DNA from: Erythroxylum novogranatense | Taxonomy: Eukaryota > Streptophyta > Magnoliopsida > Malpighiales > Erythroxylaceae | DNA length: 64,000 nucleotides | Reading direction: 5' to 3' | Assembly (NCBI GenBank): GCA_029891385.1 | Contig: CM057227.1 | Coordinates: forward strand, 60,823,567 to 60,887,566 | Part shown: one piece after another, positions 48,361 through 59,060 of the stretch | Position numbering within the stretch: the first letter of the stretch is position 1 | Layout of the letters: every line of letters begins with the position of its first letter | The notes under the pieces: model-generated | What the model saw: only the letters and a program-made list of their open reading frames with translations | Told to the model about the DNA's origin: nothing | The model's database searches: none | Translations under genes and position numbers: made by a program

Positions 48361-50184
48361 TGTTAGAGTAGTGCCCTAAAGGCAATCCCCTTTAGCGCTT
48401 TTTGTTCATAGTCATGTACAGACTTTATGAATAAATAAAGAAAGGCATGTTTCATTTATTTGATGTTCTTTATGAATTGATATTGATCTTTAATCAAATT
48501 AATGAAGTCCATGATATATGACATAGCATGAAGGAAATTATGATGTGATCATACTCCTGAGATTCCTATCATGTGCAATTATGTCAGTATCTAAATTTTT
48601 CCTAGTCATAGGATTAATGAGACTGGACATCATTAATCCTACAGACTAGCATATGTCATACTCCTTGATTGGATCAGCAGGTGGATCTCGAAACGTAAAT
48701 ATGAGATATTTAGAGTTGACATATGGATGCTTACTAGCGGTAGTAAGTTCATTGGATGACTCGCCATGAGATCATCACATGGATTTAATGTCGATGATAA
48801 TCTCATCATAGCAATGGTGCAAGTATCCTTAGACTTGAGGTACTCGAGGATATCTTGAATCTTGATCCTGTACTTTTGACTCCATTCCTTGTGGCCTTCA
48901 GAGGTTACTCATAGGGTGGTGCTTGGAGTGCGTTTGAGGTATTGAAGGTAATTGAGTAGCCAATAAAGGATTCATCACTTGTGAGAATGAAGAGATACCT
49001 GACCTCTTGTCGGGATCATTACTTTAAGTCTCGGCGAGCATGACTATGTCATGAAGAGTGTCTTCATGGACATATAAAGTAATGAGTCCTCGACAGAATC
49101 GATTTCACTTGGGCTAGACTTAGTCTAGTAAGAGTTGACATATTAGCCATACTCATAACCAAGTGGGGTATAGGATGATGAAAGGACGAATTGCACAGTA
49201 ATTGTTTATGGAAGGGTTCGTGATCTGGTTCGTGATGAATTCATCAAACCAATTACTTTCCGGTCAATTGGGGGTCATGATGTGTTGCTAGATACCGCTC
49301 ATGACTTGCTCAGATTAATTGTTAATCTAAGTGGCCAACATAACCGGGAACCTAAAGGGTCACACGCATAAGAGTGACTCAGAGAATCTGTAAAATAGTA
49401 ATTGGACAGAGTTCCAATTATGAAGAGCATTAAGATTAAATGGATCCCAATGGGATTGGGATATGTCCCGATGAGATCGCGACATCAATATTGCTAAGAA
49501 AGGTTTCCGGAGCTATTTCATATCTGAGCCCGGTAGGCCGGTAGGACCGACCCCAGTTTGACTGGACCTCTTCAGCAAATATATATATATATATTAATTA
49601 ATTAAGAATTAATTAATTATATATATAAATGTTGAATTTCGTGGAACCAAAAGATGGAGAGAAAGATGTGAGTTTGAAAAGTCAAAGCTCATCATCATTT
49701 AGCATTTTAAGGCATTTTATGCCTTCTACGTGGATGCCTATCCACCAAGCTTCTAATATGTGTTTTAAGTGTTAAAAATACATAGAAGAAGCATTGAAAA
49801 AAAGCTTGGTCGTGGGTTTGAGAAGAAGAAACGATATGCTTAATTGTTAAGCTTGGAAAATTGGTTTTCATCTTCTTCATCTCTTCCATTCAAGATTCCT
49901 TCCACTCTCCAAGACTCCACCAAGATCATTTCTCAAGATCTCCAGGACAGAGGTAGGGTCTAGCAGGCTTTATTCTGTTCTAGCTATTCCCGGGTCAAAA
50001 GGGTTTGACTCGGTTAGGTTTTCTGATCTCTGCGTGGATACCTTTAGAGATAGTCTTTATTAGCTATTCAGGTTTGAGTTTTCATACCGACACCGGGATC
50101 CTGGGTTTTCGGGAAGGTCCCGGGACTAAAAATTTTTGTTTCTGCTGCTGGAACATGTGATGTTCCTCCCGGGATTTTCCTACA
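48361..50184 (+). repeat. Copia B 5' LTR
   Basis: The 1824-bp LTR matches 56117-57910. It includes a long AT-only inverted repeat at 49578-49628. It ends CCTACA one base before the primer-binding site. Confidence 0.94.
49578..49628. repeat. AT-only inverted repeat in the Copia B LTR
   Basis: A TATATATA/TTAATTAATT arm is mirrored around AAGAA, giving a near-perfect hairpin of about 22 bp per arm. The counterpart is at 57322-57369. It includes TATA-like sequence and may overlap the LTR core promoter. Confidence 0.75.
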
Positions 50185-50185
50185 G

Positions 50186-50197
50186 TGGTATCAGAGC
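50186..50197 (+). other. Copia B primer-binding site
   Basis: TGGTATCAGAGC, initiator Met tRNA type, one base after the 5' LTR. Confidence 0.92.
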
Positions 50198-51298
50198 GTT
50201 TGGTGTCGTGTATGAAGCTTTAACTGAAGCTAGATCATAAACCCTAATTGCTTGTGATGTTGATGCATGCTTGCTGTCCAATTTTCGAATTGCTATAGAG
50301 ATAGGGTTTTCGAAAATTTTCTGCCCAGGATTGTTCATAACATGTTATAGAATATGTCTATGAATTTTCAGAATTTATCTATTTGATTTGATATAGTTTT
50401 GCTAATTAATTCCCTAAGGTTCCAGATGCTGTTTTGTGAAACACTCTGTGGACAGGCAGTAGTATAAAATCGAGAATAAATTCTAGAAAAATATTTTTCT
50501 GGATTTTCCTTCATCTACATGTCTCTAAGATGTTGGTGAATGTCTGTGAGCATGGAAATTGGATTTCAAGGTGATTGGATATTTATTCACGAATTTATTC
50601 TATACTGTTGGGAATTGCTGTGCTGATGAACACAGTTTTTGAATCGGTTTTGTTATTTTGGTTGACTATGTTTTTGATGGCCTAAAATCCTGAAAAAATT
50701 CAGGTAGCATTTTCTGAACATTTAGTAACCTATATAATTTTCTCATGATTTATTGAAATTGTTTCATTGATCATTTCGAGCAATGTACAGAACTGGACAG
50801 TTTTGATGAAAATTGTTGGGACTGTTTTGCTTGGCTTGATTGAGTGTGCTTTTTCAATTCCAATGCCTTGCACCATTTTTAATGTGATTAAAAATGTGTT
50901 ATCTTGATGTGGTATGATTGCCAAAGTGAATTGCTTGAAGTTGCTTTTCCAAGAATTTTTGAATGCCGAATTGGTCACATTTGTGTCTCGTTAGTATATT
51001 TCATTTTCTTGCTTGTTTTGGCCGTCACAATTTTTGTGACTAGAGCCGGAGTAGTTTTGAGAGTGTATACACTAGCTTGAGATGCTTAGGGTGATAATTT
51101 GGGTGTTCCTAAATTATTTGAAAATCTTAGAGTTATGACTCATTTTAAGCTTTTCATGTATGGTTTGACCATATAAGGCATTCATGGATCAATGAAGTGT
51201 TCATTGATACATCTATTTACGAATATTACCCTAGGTATGATGGTATTGTGAATTGGAATTGCATGGATTGAGAAATTAGCGATTAGAAAGTAGGGCGA

Positions 51299-51465
51299 TT
51301 CGATCGACTAGAACATGTTCGATCATTGGAAAGTGTCTGATGATTAATTCGAATCATTAGAACATATTCGGTCATTGACCGAACGCAGATACCCTTTAGT
51401 CGACTAGCTCAAGTTCCAGTCGACTGGCACATGTACCAGTCGACTAGAACATGCACCAGTCGACT
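51299..51465. repeat. AGTCGACT palindrome array in the Copia B leader
   Basis: AGTCGACT occurs at 51398, 51418, 51438 and 51458, exactly 20 bp apart, with partly conserved spacers (GAACATG, GCACATG, CACCA). Upstream, GATCGACTAGAACATG and TCGGTCATTGACCGA-like sequences look like older, mutated units. Confidence 0.88.
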
Positions 51466-51670
51466 ACTACCACATGCAAAGGTGGGATGATGGATGATTT
51501 TAGGTATAAATTCAATGTGATTGATGATATAACCTAAATCATTCCATATAGTCATGGTGACTATAATCCTAAGCCTTGGAGAAGAAGAGACTTGAAAAAA
51601 CCCTCCTCGGTATATGAAAACTGACGCCTTCCATTAATGTGGTAAGAACCAGAGTTCTTATAGGGTTGGG

Positions 51671-52065
51671 TTGTTGGGTAAACCTAAGCTCACTCTATAC
51701 AGATATGTTCGAACCATGAAAATATGATTTTCTGATTAATGGGTTGGTTTTCACTAGAAGCGTTGGTTTGTTGAGTAAACTCAAGGTCAACGTGGACAGA
51801 GGCGAAATTGGGTAGCATACATCGGATGTATGCGCATCAAGAGTTGATACCCAATGTAAGTGCATACATCAACAAGTTGATAGCACTGATCGATAGTTGT
51901 GTCAAAGATGTAATTGGTATATCGATACCTCCGAGACATAAGGTGGCTTGTTAGGTAAACCCAAGGTCATTCTCAATGTCGGTTATCGATGATGCAATTG
52001 GTATGTTCGATATCTACCGATTGACCTAAGTTGTGGCTTGTTGGGTAAACCCAAGGTCATTCTTA
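51671..52065 (+). repeat. Spaced repeats with TTGGGTAAACCCAA in the Copia B leader
   Basis: GG(C/T)TTGTTGGGTAAACCCAAGG-type blocks lie near 51671, 51765, 51945 and 52035, fitting a unit of about 90 bp with one position lost. The centre is itself an inverted repeat. Confidence 0.65.
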
Positions 52066-52246
52066 GCAATATCGGATATCAACCCACTAGGACATTATGT
52101 CATTTTGTTTCTTTGGATTCGTAATGAGGGTTATGAATTCTATGAAACTAGTGGGAGCTCTTTTTGCATATCATTCAAGTCCTTATGATTATGCAGCTAT
52201 TCCTATTCTAACATTCTTCCTCTCTATCCGTGTAGGTTGTTTGAAA

Positions 52247-53052
52247 ATGTCGTCAAGTGTGAATCTTCGTTAAACTTATGGATTCCAACAAGTTAAGCTG
52301 GACCGAATTTTCTTATTTGGTTAAGGAATCGAGAATAGTTCTCGATCCAAGGTGCAGGATATATCCTATATTTTCCGTTTCGGATGCACTGCTTTGTCGA
52401 TGCTTCGATGATGATCGAAGGCATATAGTAAGCATCTAAGGGCGATGACATTGCTACTTGCATCATGCTTGCCTCGATGTCACCAGAGCTGCGAAGCGAC
52501 GAGTCCATGGATGCTCACACTATAGTATTTCATCTTAGGGAGTCGTTTGACGAGCAAGCCGGTCCGAAAGGTTCGAGACCTCAAGGCTTCTCTTCACCAC
52601 AAAGATGGCTCGGGGACATCTGGCATGCGATATGCCACGAAGATGAATGGCTATATTGAGAGATTGGCCGTCTTAGGTTTTGCAATGGATCATGAGTTAA
52701 GTATAGACTTAATTACGGTTGGATTGTCCGGCGATTATGCACGTTAGTGTTAAACTATCGGATGAACCAAATATCCACTACAATACAGTGATCAATCTGC
52801 TTTCAAGATACAGTGAGCGGACTATCAAGAGTGATAGTAAGCAAGTCTTGGTAGTAGCTTCTTCTTCTTGAGTTCGAAGAAAAGAACCCAAAGAAGAAGA
52901 AGGCAAAGAAACCAAAGGGAAGCGCCATCAAGAAGAAGACCAAAGAAGCGCCCGAAAGGAACTTGCTTTCATTCGGTAAAGATGGCCATTGGAGGCTTAA
53001 TTGCAAAGTCTATCTGGAGTCGTTGAAGCGTAAGAAGGCATCGGATGCCTCG
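52247..53052 (+). pseudogene. Copia B gag (broken)
   Basis: The start MSSSVNLR at 52247 soon meets a stop. UBN2-type capsid sequence is recognisable across frames (HTIVFHLRESFDEQA at about 52517, then KMNGYIERLAVLGFAMDHEL at 52640-52700). A Lys-rich linker (52870-52950) and a zinc knuckle near 52966-53010 follow; GKDGHWRLNC is intact, but a missing base displaces the first cysteines. At least four frame changes occur, each explained by a 1-2 base loss or gain. Confidence 0.82.
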
Positions 53053-56000
53053 ACTACTTCAGGTTTGTATGTCATTGAAGTTAATCTTATTCTTGATCAC
53101 AACATTTGGGTATTTGATCTGGTTGTGGCTCACATATGTAATGATATCACGGGCCTAAGGGACGATGAGCAGCTCATGAAGGAGAAGTAGACCTCGTGTT
53201 GGAAATGGAGCAAGAGTTCTTTGCATTAGCCGTAGGAACCTATGTTTTGTATCTCCTATTGGGCTTGTCTTTGGAATTGGATGATTGTTATTTTGTACGT
53301 TTGACAAAGAATATATTATGCATTTCTTGTGCGAATAAATTTGGATTCCATATGAATTTTAATAGCAATGGTTGTTCTATCAATTCTAATGGAATGCTTT
53401 ATGGAACTGGTACATTGTGCAATGGTATATACATATTAGATATGTCTAATCAATTTTAAATGTCAATGACACCAAGCGGTATAAAGAGATAATCTAAAGT
53501 CAACTTACTTATGGCATTGTCGACGGCCATATAAATGAGACACGCGATCGCTAAACTCCATAAGAGTGGCGGTTTAGGGTCATTTGATTATGAATCATAT
53601 GACACATGCGAATCTTGTTTATTAGGCAAGATGACTAAGTTACCCTTCAAAGGAAAGGGTGAACGAGCGATTGGAGTATTAGACCTAATACATTCAGATG
53701 TATGCGGTCCGATGTCCATTCATGCCAGAAGTGGTTGTCGTTACTTCATTACCTTTATCGATGATTATTCTCGATATGGGTACTTGTATCGATGAGATAC
53801 AAATCTGAAGCGTTTGAAAAGTTCAAACAATTCAGAAATGAAGTAGAAAACCAGCTTGGTAAAAGTATCAAGGCATTACGATCCGATCGTGGTGGAGAAT
53901 ACTTAGACCAACAGTTTCAGGATTATCTCAGAGATAATGGGATATTATCTTAGTGGACTCCTCCTTACACGCCGCAAAGACAATGGTGTGGTGAAAGGAG
54001 AAATCGAACCTTGTTGGACGTGGTACGATCAATGATGGGTTTCGCAGTTACCAAAATCGTTTTGGGGTATACGCTAGAGACATTTGTTTACTTGTTAAGC
54101 GAGTTCCCTCTAAGGCAGTTGATGTTACTCCATATGAGATGTGGACTAACGAAAACCTTATCTTTCTCATCCGAAAGTATGGGGTTGTCACCTTCGTGAA
54201 GCGGATTGATCGAGATAATTTGGGCGAAATCGACAAGTGTTTGTTTGTAGGATATCCTAAAGAGACTATGGGATATCAATTCTACCTTCTTTGAGGAACA
54301 AAGGTGTTTGTTTGAAGCATCTGTCTTTAGAGAAAGAGTTTCTTCTGCGAGAAGGCGGTGGGAACAAAGTTGAACTTGAAGAAGTTCAAGATGCTCAAAC
54401 AACCTGAATCAACTGCTTGAACACGAGGCATCACTCATTCGGATGAAGTAATGATTCAACCTTCAGGACACACGAAGTTCGTAGGTCAGCGGGATGCGCC
54501 TTTGTTCGAGAGATATGGATTTCTTGTAGCGAGCAGAATGACGTATTGCTCATAGAAAATGATGAGCCTGCTACCTATGAAGAGGTTACGAAAAGTTGAG
54601 TCCGAAAAATGGCTTTGTGCCATGAAAGCGAAATGGATTCCATGTACATAAACCAAGTATGGACTTTGGTTGATGCACTGAAGGATAAAACCTATAGGGT
54701 GCAAATGGGTTTTCAAGAAGAAAACCGACATGGATGGTAATGTGATTACCTCTGAAAGCAAGGCTTGTGGCCAAAGGATTTCGTCAAAGACAAGGAGTTG
54801 ACTATGGCGAGACCTTGACCCGTAGCAATGCTTAAATCCATTCGGATACTCCTAGCCATTGCCGCTCATTATGATTATGAGATATGGCAAATGGATGTGA
54901 AGACGACTTTCCTTAACGGAAATCGGCGAGGATGTATACATGACACAACCAGAGGGCTTCACTTCCAAGGATGGCGAAAAGGTATCAAGCTTCGAAATCC
55001 ATCTATGGATTGAAGCAAGCATCCAGGAGTTGGAACATCCGTTTTCATGAGTCAATCAAAGAGTTTGGTTTCTCACAAAATCCGGATGAACACTTTGTGT
55101 ACAAGAAGGTTAATGGGAATGCAATCGTTTTCCTTGTGTTGTATGTAGATGACATCTTGTTACTCGAAACGATGTCTCATTGATGCAATCGCTTAAAATT
55201 TGGTTGTCAAGCAATTTGCGATGAAAGACCTTGGTGAAGCAACTTATATCCTTGGGATAAAGATCTATAGAGATAGATCAAAAGGTTCCTTGGTCTTTCA
55301 CAATCATCGTGCATAGACAAGATGCTAAAGAGGTTTAGCATGGAGCAATCCAAGAGAGGTTTCTTCCATTACTCATGGGATAACACTCTCGAAATCTATG
55401 TCCTAAGACACAAGATGAGAGGATTCGCATGGATCGGATCCTGTATGTATGCTGCGATAGGATCGATCATGTATGCTATGTTATGTACGAGGCCCGATGT
55501 ATCGTATGCTCGAGTGTCACGGCGGATACCAATCGGATCCTAGTGAGGTCATCGGGTGGTGTCAAGAATATCCTCAAGTACTTGCGAAGGACTAAGGATG
55601 TTTTCTTGATATATGGAGATGGAAATCTCAGTGGCGAGCATCTGGATGCGATTTTCAATCGACAAGGATGACTCGGATCCCGGTCGGGTTATGTTTTCAC
55701 GCTAAGCGGTGGAGCGGTCGGTTGGAAGAGTTCCAAACAAGAGACGATCTGCGATTTGACGATCGAGGCGAGTACATTCTTTGCATCGAGGCGCGAAGGA
55801 AGCTTTGGATCGAAGTTCATTTCGAACTTGGTGTGGTTCCTAGTGTGATGGACCCATACGGTTGTATTGTGACAACAATGGGGCTATTGCTCGAGCAAAA
55901 GAATCGAGGTCTCACCAACGATCTAAACACGTACTCGCAGATATCATCTAATTCGAAAGATCATTGCTAGAGGTGATGTCGCGATCGAGAGGATTCCCAT

Positions 56001-56105
56001 ATAGCGAACATTCTTGATCCGATTGACGAAGCCATTGTCACGGAAGAATTTTGATTCTCATGTACTCGCTTATGGTATTAGATACCAAGGCGATTGGCTT
56101 TAGGT
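53053..56105 (+). pseudogene. Copia B pol (broken): protease, integrase, reverse transcriptase, RNase H
   Basis: Protease is near 53108 (WVFD...AHICND, with the DTG motif damaged). Integrase follows at 53535-54080: CESCLLGK, HSDVCGPM, SDRGGEYLD at about 53884, and ERRNRTLLDVV at about 53995. Reverse transcriptase spans about 54800-55300 with QMDVKTTFLNG and YVDDILL at about 55143. RNase H and the C-terminus run from about 55550 to 56030 (LKYLRRTKD, then degraded acidic motifs). Frame changes come every 100-300 bases, mostly from 1-3 base deletions. The order is that of an ordinary copia polyprotein; the copy cannot be translated intact. Confidence 0.88.
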
Positions 56106-56116
56106 CAGTGGGAGAT
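56106..56116 (+). other. Copia B polypurine tract
   Basis: CAGTGGGAGAT precedes the TG of the 3' LTR. Confidence 0.85.
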
Positions 56117-57910
56117 TGTTAGAGTAGTGCCCTAAAGGCAATCCCTTTAGCGCTTTTTGTTCATAGTCATGTATGGACTTTATGAATAAATAAAAAAGGC
56201 ATGTTTCATTTATTTGATGTTCTTTATGAATTGATATTGATCTTTAATCAAATTAATGAAGTCCATGATATATGACATAGCATGAAGGAAATTATGATGT
56301 GATCATACTCACGAGATTCCTATCATGTGCAATTATGTCGAGATCTAAATTTTCCTAGTCATAGGATTAATGAGGCCGGACATCATTAATCCCACGATAA
56401 CATATGTCATACTCCTTGATTGGATCAGCGGTGGATCTCGAAGCTGTAAATATGAGATATTTAGAGTTGACATATGGATGCTTACTAGCGGTAGTAAGTT
56501 CATTGGATGACTGCCATGAAATCATCACGTGGATTTAATGTCGTTGATAATCTCATCATAGCAATGGTGCAAGTATCCTTAGACTTGAGGTACTCGAGGA
56601 TATCTTGAATCTTGATCACATACTTTGACTCCATTCCTTGTGGCCTTCTAGAGGTTACTCATAGGGTGGTGCTTGGAGTGCAGTTTGAGGTATTCAAAGG
56701 TAATTGAGTAGCCAATAAAGTTCATCACTACGTGAGAACGAAGAGATACCTGCCTCTTGTCGGGATCATTACTTTAAGTCTCTAGCGAGCATGACTATGT
56801 CATGAAGAGTGTCTTCATGGACATATAAAGTAATGAGTCCTCGACGAGGCGATTTCACTTGGGCTAGACTTAGTCTAGTAAGAGTTGACATATTAACCAT
56901 ACTCATAACCAAGTGGGGTATAGGATGATGAAAGGACGAATTGCATAGTAATTGTCTATGGAAGGGTTCGTGATCTGGTTCGTGATGAATTCATCAAACC
57001 AATTACTTTCCGGTCAATTGGGGGTCATGATGTGTTGCTAGATACCGCTCATGACTTGCTCAGATTAATTGTTAATCTAAGTGGCCAATATAACCGGGAA
57101 CCTAAAGGGTCACACGCATAAGAGTGACTCAGAGAATCTGTAAAATAGTAATTGAACAGAGTTCCAATTATGAAGAGCATTAAGATTAAATGGATCCCAA
57201 TGGGATTGAGATATGTCCCGATGAGATCGCGACATCAATATTGCTAAGAAAGGTTTAGGAGCTATTTGACGCCGGAGCCCGATAGTAGTAGGACCGATCC
57301 CGGTTGATGGACCTCTTGACAAATATATATATATATTAATTAATTAAAATTAATTAATTATATATATAAATGTTGAATTCGTGGAACCAAAGATGGAGAG
57401 AAAGATGTGAGTTTGAAAAGTCAAAGCTCATCATCATTTAGCATTTTAAGGCATTTTATGCCTTCTACGTGGATGCCTATCCACCAAGCTTCTAATATGT
57501 GTTTTAAGTGTTAAAAATACATAGAAGAAGCATTGAAAAAAAGCTTGGTCGTGGGTTTGAGAAGAAGAAACGATATGCTTAATTGTTAAGCTTGGAAAAT
57601 TGGTTTTCATCTTCTTCATCTCTTCCATTCAAGATTCCTTCCACTCTCCAAGACTCCACCAAGATCATTTCTCAAGCTCTCCAGACGACGGTAGGGTCTA
57701 GCGAGCTTTATTCATTCTAGCTATTCCGGGTCAAAAGGGTTTGACTCGATTAGGTTTTCGATCTCTGCGTGGATACCTTTAGAGATAGTCTCTATTGGCT
57801 ATTCAGTTTGAGTTTTCATCTGACACCGGATCCTGGGTTTTCGGAAGGTCCGGGACTAAAAATTTTTCCGTTGCTGGAACATGTGATGTTCCTCTCGGGA
57901 TTTTCCTACA
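56117..57910 (+). repeat. Copia B 3' LTR
   Basis: The 1794-bp LTR is about 30 bp shorter than the 5' copy through many scattered small indels. Confidence 0.94.
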
Positions 57911-58939
57911 CATGTATCATTTTCATTTACACAAAACTCATGATTAATGATATCTAACCACTACTATCACAAGCATTTAATCTGATCATCAAGTAATCAA
58001 AACTCATTAATGTCATGCATTAATTTACATTTATAAATTATATACATAAAGATAAATATGAAACCCACCTTTTATCCTTGCTTAAACTTGCCTAAGGAAG
58101 TTCTTCCTCTTATTGTTCTTCTCCTCTTTCTTGCCCTTCTTGAATCATAACAAGAAAGTAACCTCGTATTACTTAGGGTTTCAAAATTGAGAAATCTCAT
58201 AAACTTTAATCATGAAATTAACCCTAGAATCACTAAACCCACTTCATTTCTAAGCTTTCCAAACCATAACCCAAGCAAAAGCTTAACCTTGAAAACATGG
58301 GTTTCTTAGCTTAAAGTGTAGCTTGAACCTTCCTCCACACTTTTTCTTCTTGCACTTTCTTCAAAAACCCACTTGAATCTCTTGGAAAATCAAAACCTAA
58401 GCAAGCTCTTCTTCTTTTCTCCTCCACCACCGAAACTTTCTCCCTCTCCCTTTGATTTTCGTAAATCTCCTTTTTTTTCCCTACACCAATTCATTTAACT
58501 CCTTCCTTTTATACTTCCTCCTAACTCATTTAAGCCCATTAACCTAAGGCCCATCTCATTCCTCTTCTTTCCTTCTTCCTTCCTTCTTATCTTCTTTAAC
58601 CTACTCAAACCCAAAGTCCAAGTCCACTTTATTTCCTCCTCTTTTCTTCTTTTACTTCCCTACTACATTAAAGCCCATTTCATATATATCTTCTCTTCTT
58701 TTTATTTCATTTGGACCCAAAGTCCCATTTAACACATTAAATTACCTCTAATTCATTTAAACCAACTAACACATTTAATACTTGCTATCTAACTCATTTA
58801 ATCACATTTATTCATTACCTAACTCATTTAATGTCATATGCTAATTCATGCTAACTTTATTAAATACTAAATTAATTCACCCCATTAATCTAATCATACT
58901 TGATCTGTCATAAAAAAAAATTCTGGGGGTAACATCACC

Positions 58940-59060
58940 ACTATCAAAAGCCACAAGAATTCTTCCATTATAGTGCAAGAATGGTTTGTTAAGTACTTCT
59001 AATGCTTCCTTAAAAAATTTAGTTATTTATAATTAATCTCTTTAATTATGGTTTTCAAGA
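58940..59060 (-). pseudogene. LINE ORF2 endonuclease fragment, 5' continuation
   Basis: On the - strand a short segment reads NHSCTIMEEF or, one frame over, NKPFLHYNGRILVAFDSG, like the start of the plant L1 endonuclease. It joins 40246 exactly at the TCACC target site of LARD C. Upstream sequence is no longer recognisable. Confidence 0.5.

Larger units (their letters stand above)
50198..52246 (+). other. Copia B untranslated leader
   Basis: Two kilobases without a recognisable gene. It contains the AGTCGACT array (about 51299-51465) and spaced copies of a TTGGGTAAACCCAA-bearing block (51671-52060). Confidence 0.75.
48361..57910 (+). mobile_element. Copia B: Ty1/copia retrotransposon in the LARD C 5' LTR
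   Basis: Termini TGTTAGAG...CCTACA with CATGT at 48356-48360 and 57911-57915. LTRs 48361-50184 and 56117-57910; primer-binding site 50186; polypurine tract 56106-56116. Gag, protease, integrase, reverse transcriptase and RNase H follow in copia order, but many small indels break the frame. The two LTRs differ mainly by 1-3 bp indels. Confidence 0.93.
40252..58934 (-). mobile_element. LARD C: coding-free gypsy-derived element inserted in a LINE
   Basis: The 5-bp duplication TCACC is at 40247-40251 and 58935-58939. The 3' LTR is 40252-43189 and the 5' LTR 46478-58934, interrupted by Copia B. The primer-binding site is at 46462-46473 and the polypurine tract at 43190-43203, both on the - strand. 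The 3.3-kb interior has no gag or pol. Leader, interior end and LTR modules match LARD B, making these two members of one non-autonomous family. Confidence 0.92.
46478..58934 (-). repeat. LARD C 5' LTR, interrupted by Copia B
   Basis: LTR sequence occupies 46478-48360 and 57911-58934 (about 2.9 kb in total) and is collinear with 40252-43189. Copia B sits between with CATGT duplicated. Compared with the other LTR a short segment near 58298 is deleted. Confidence 0.93.
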
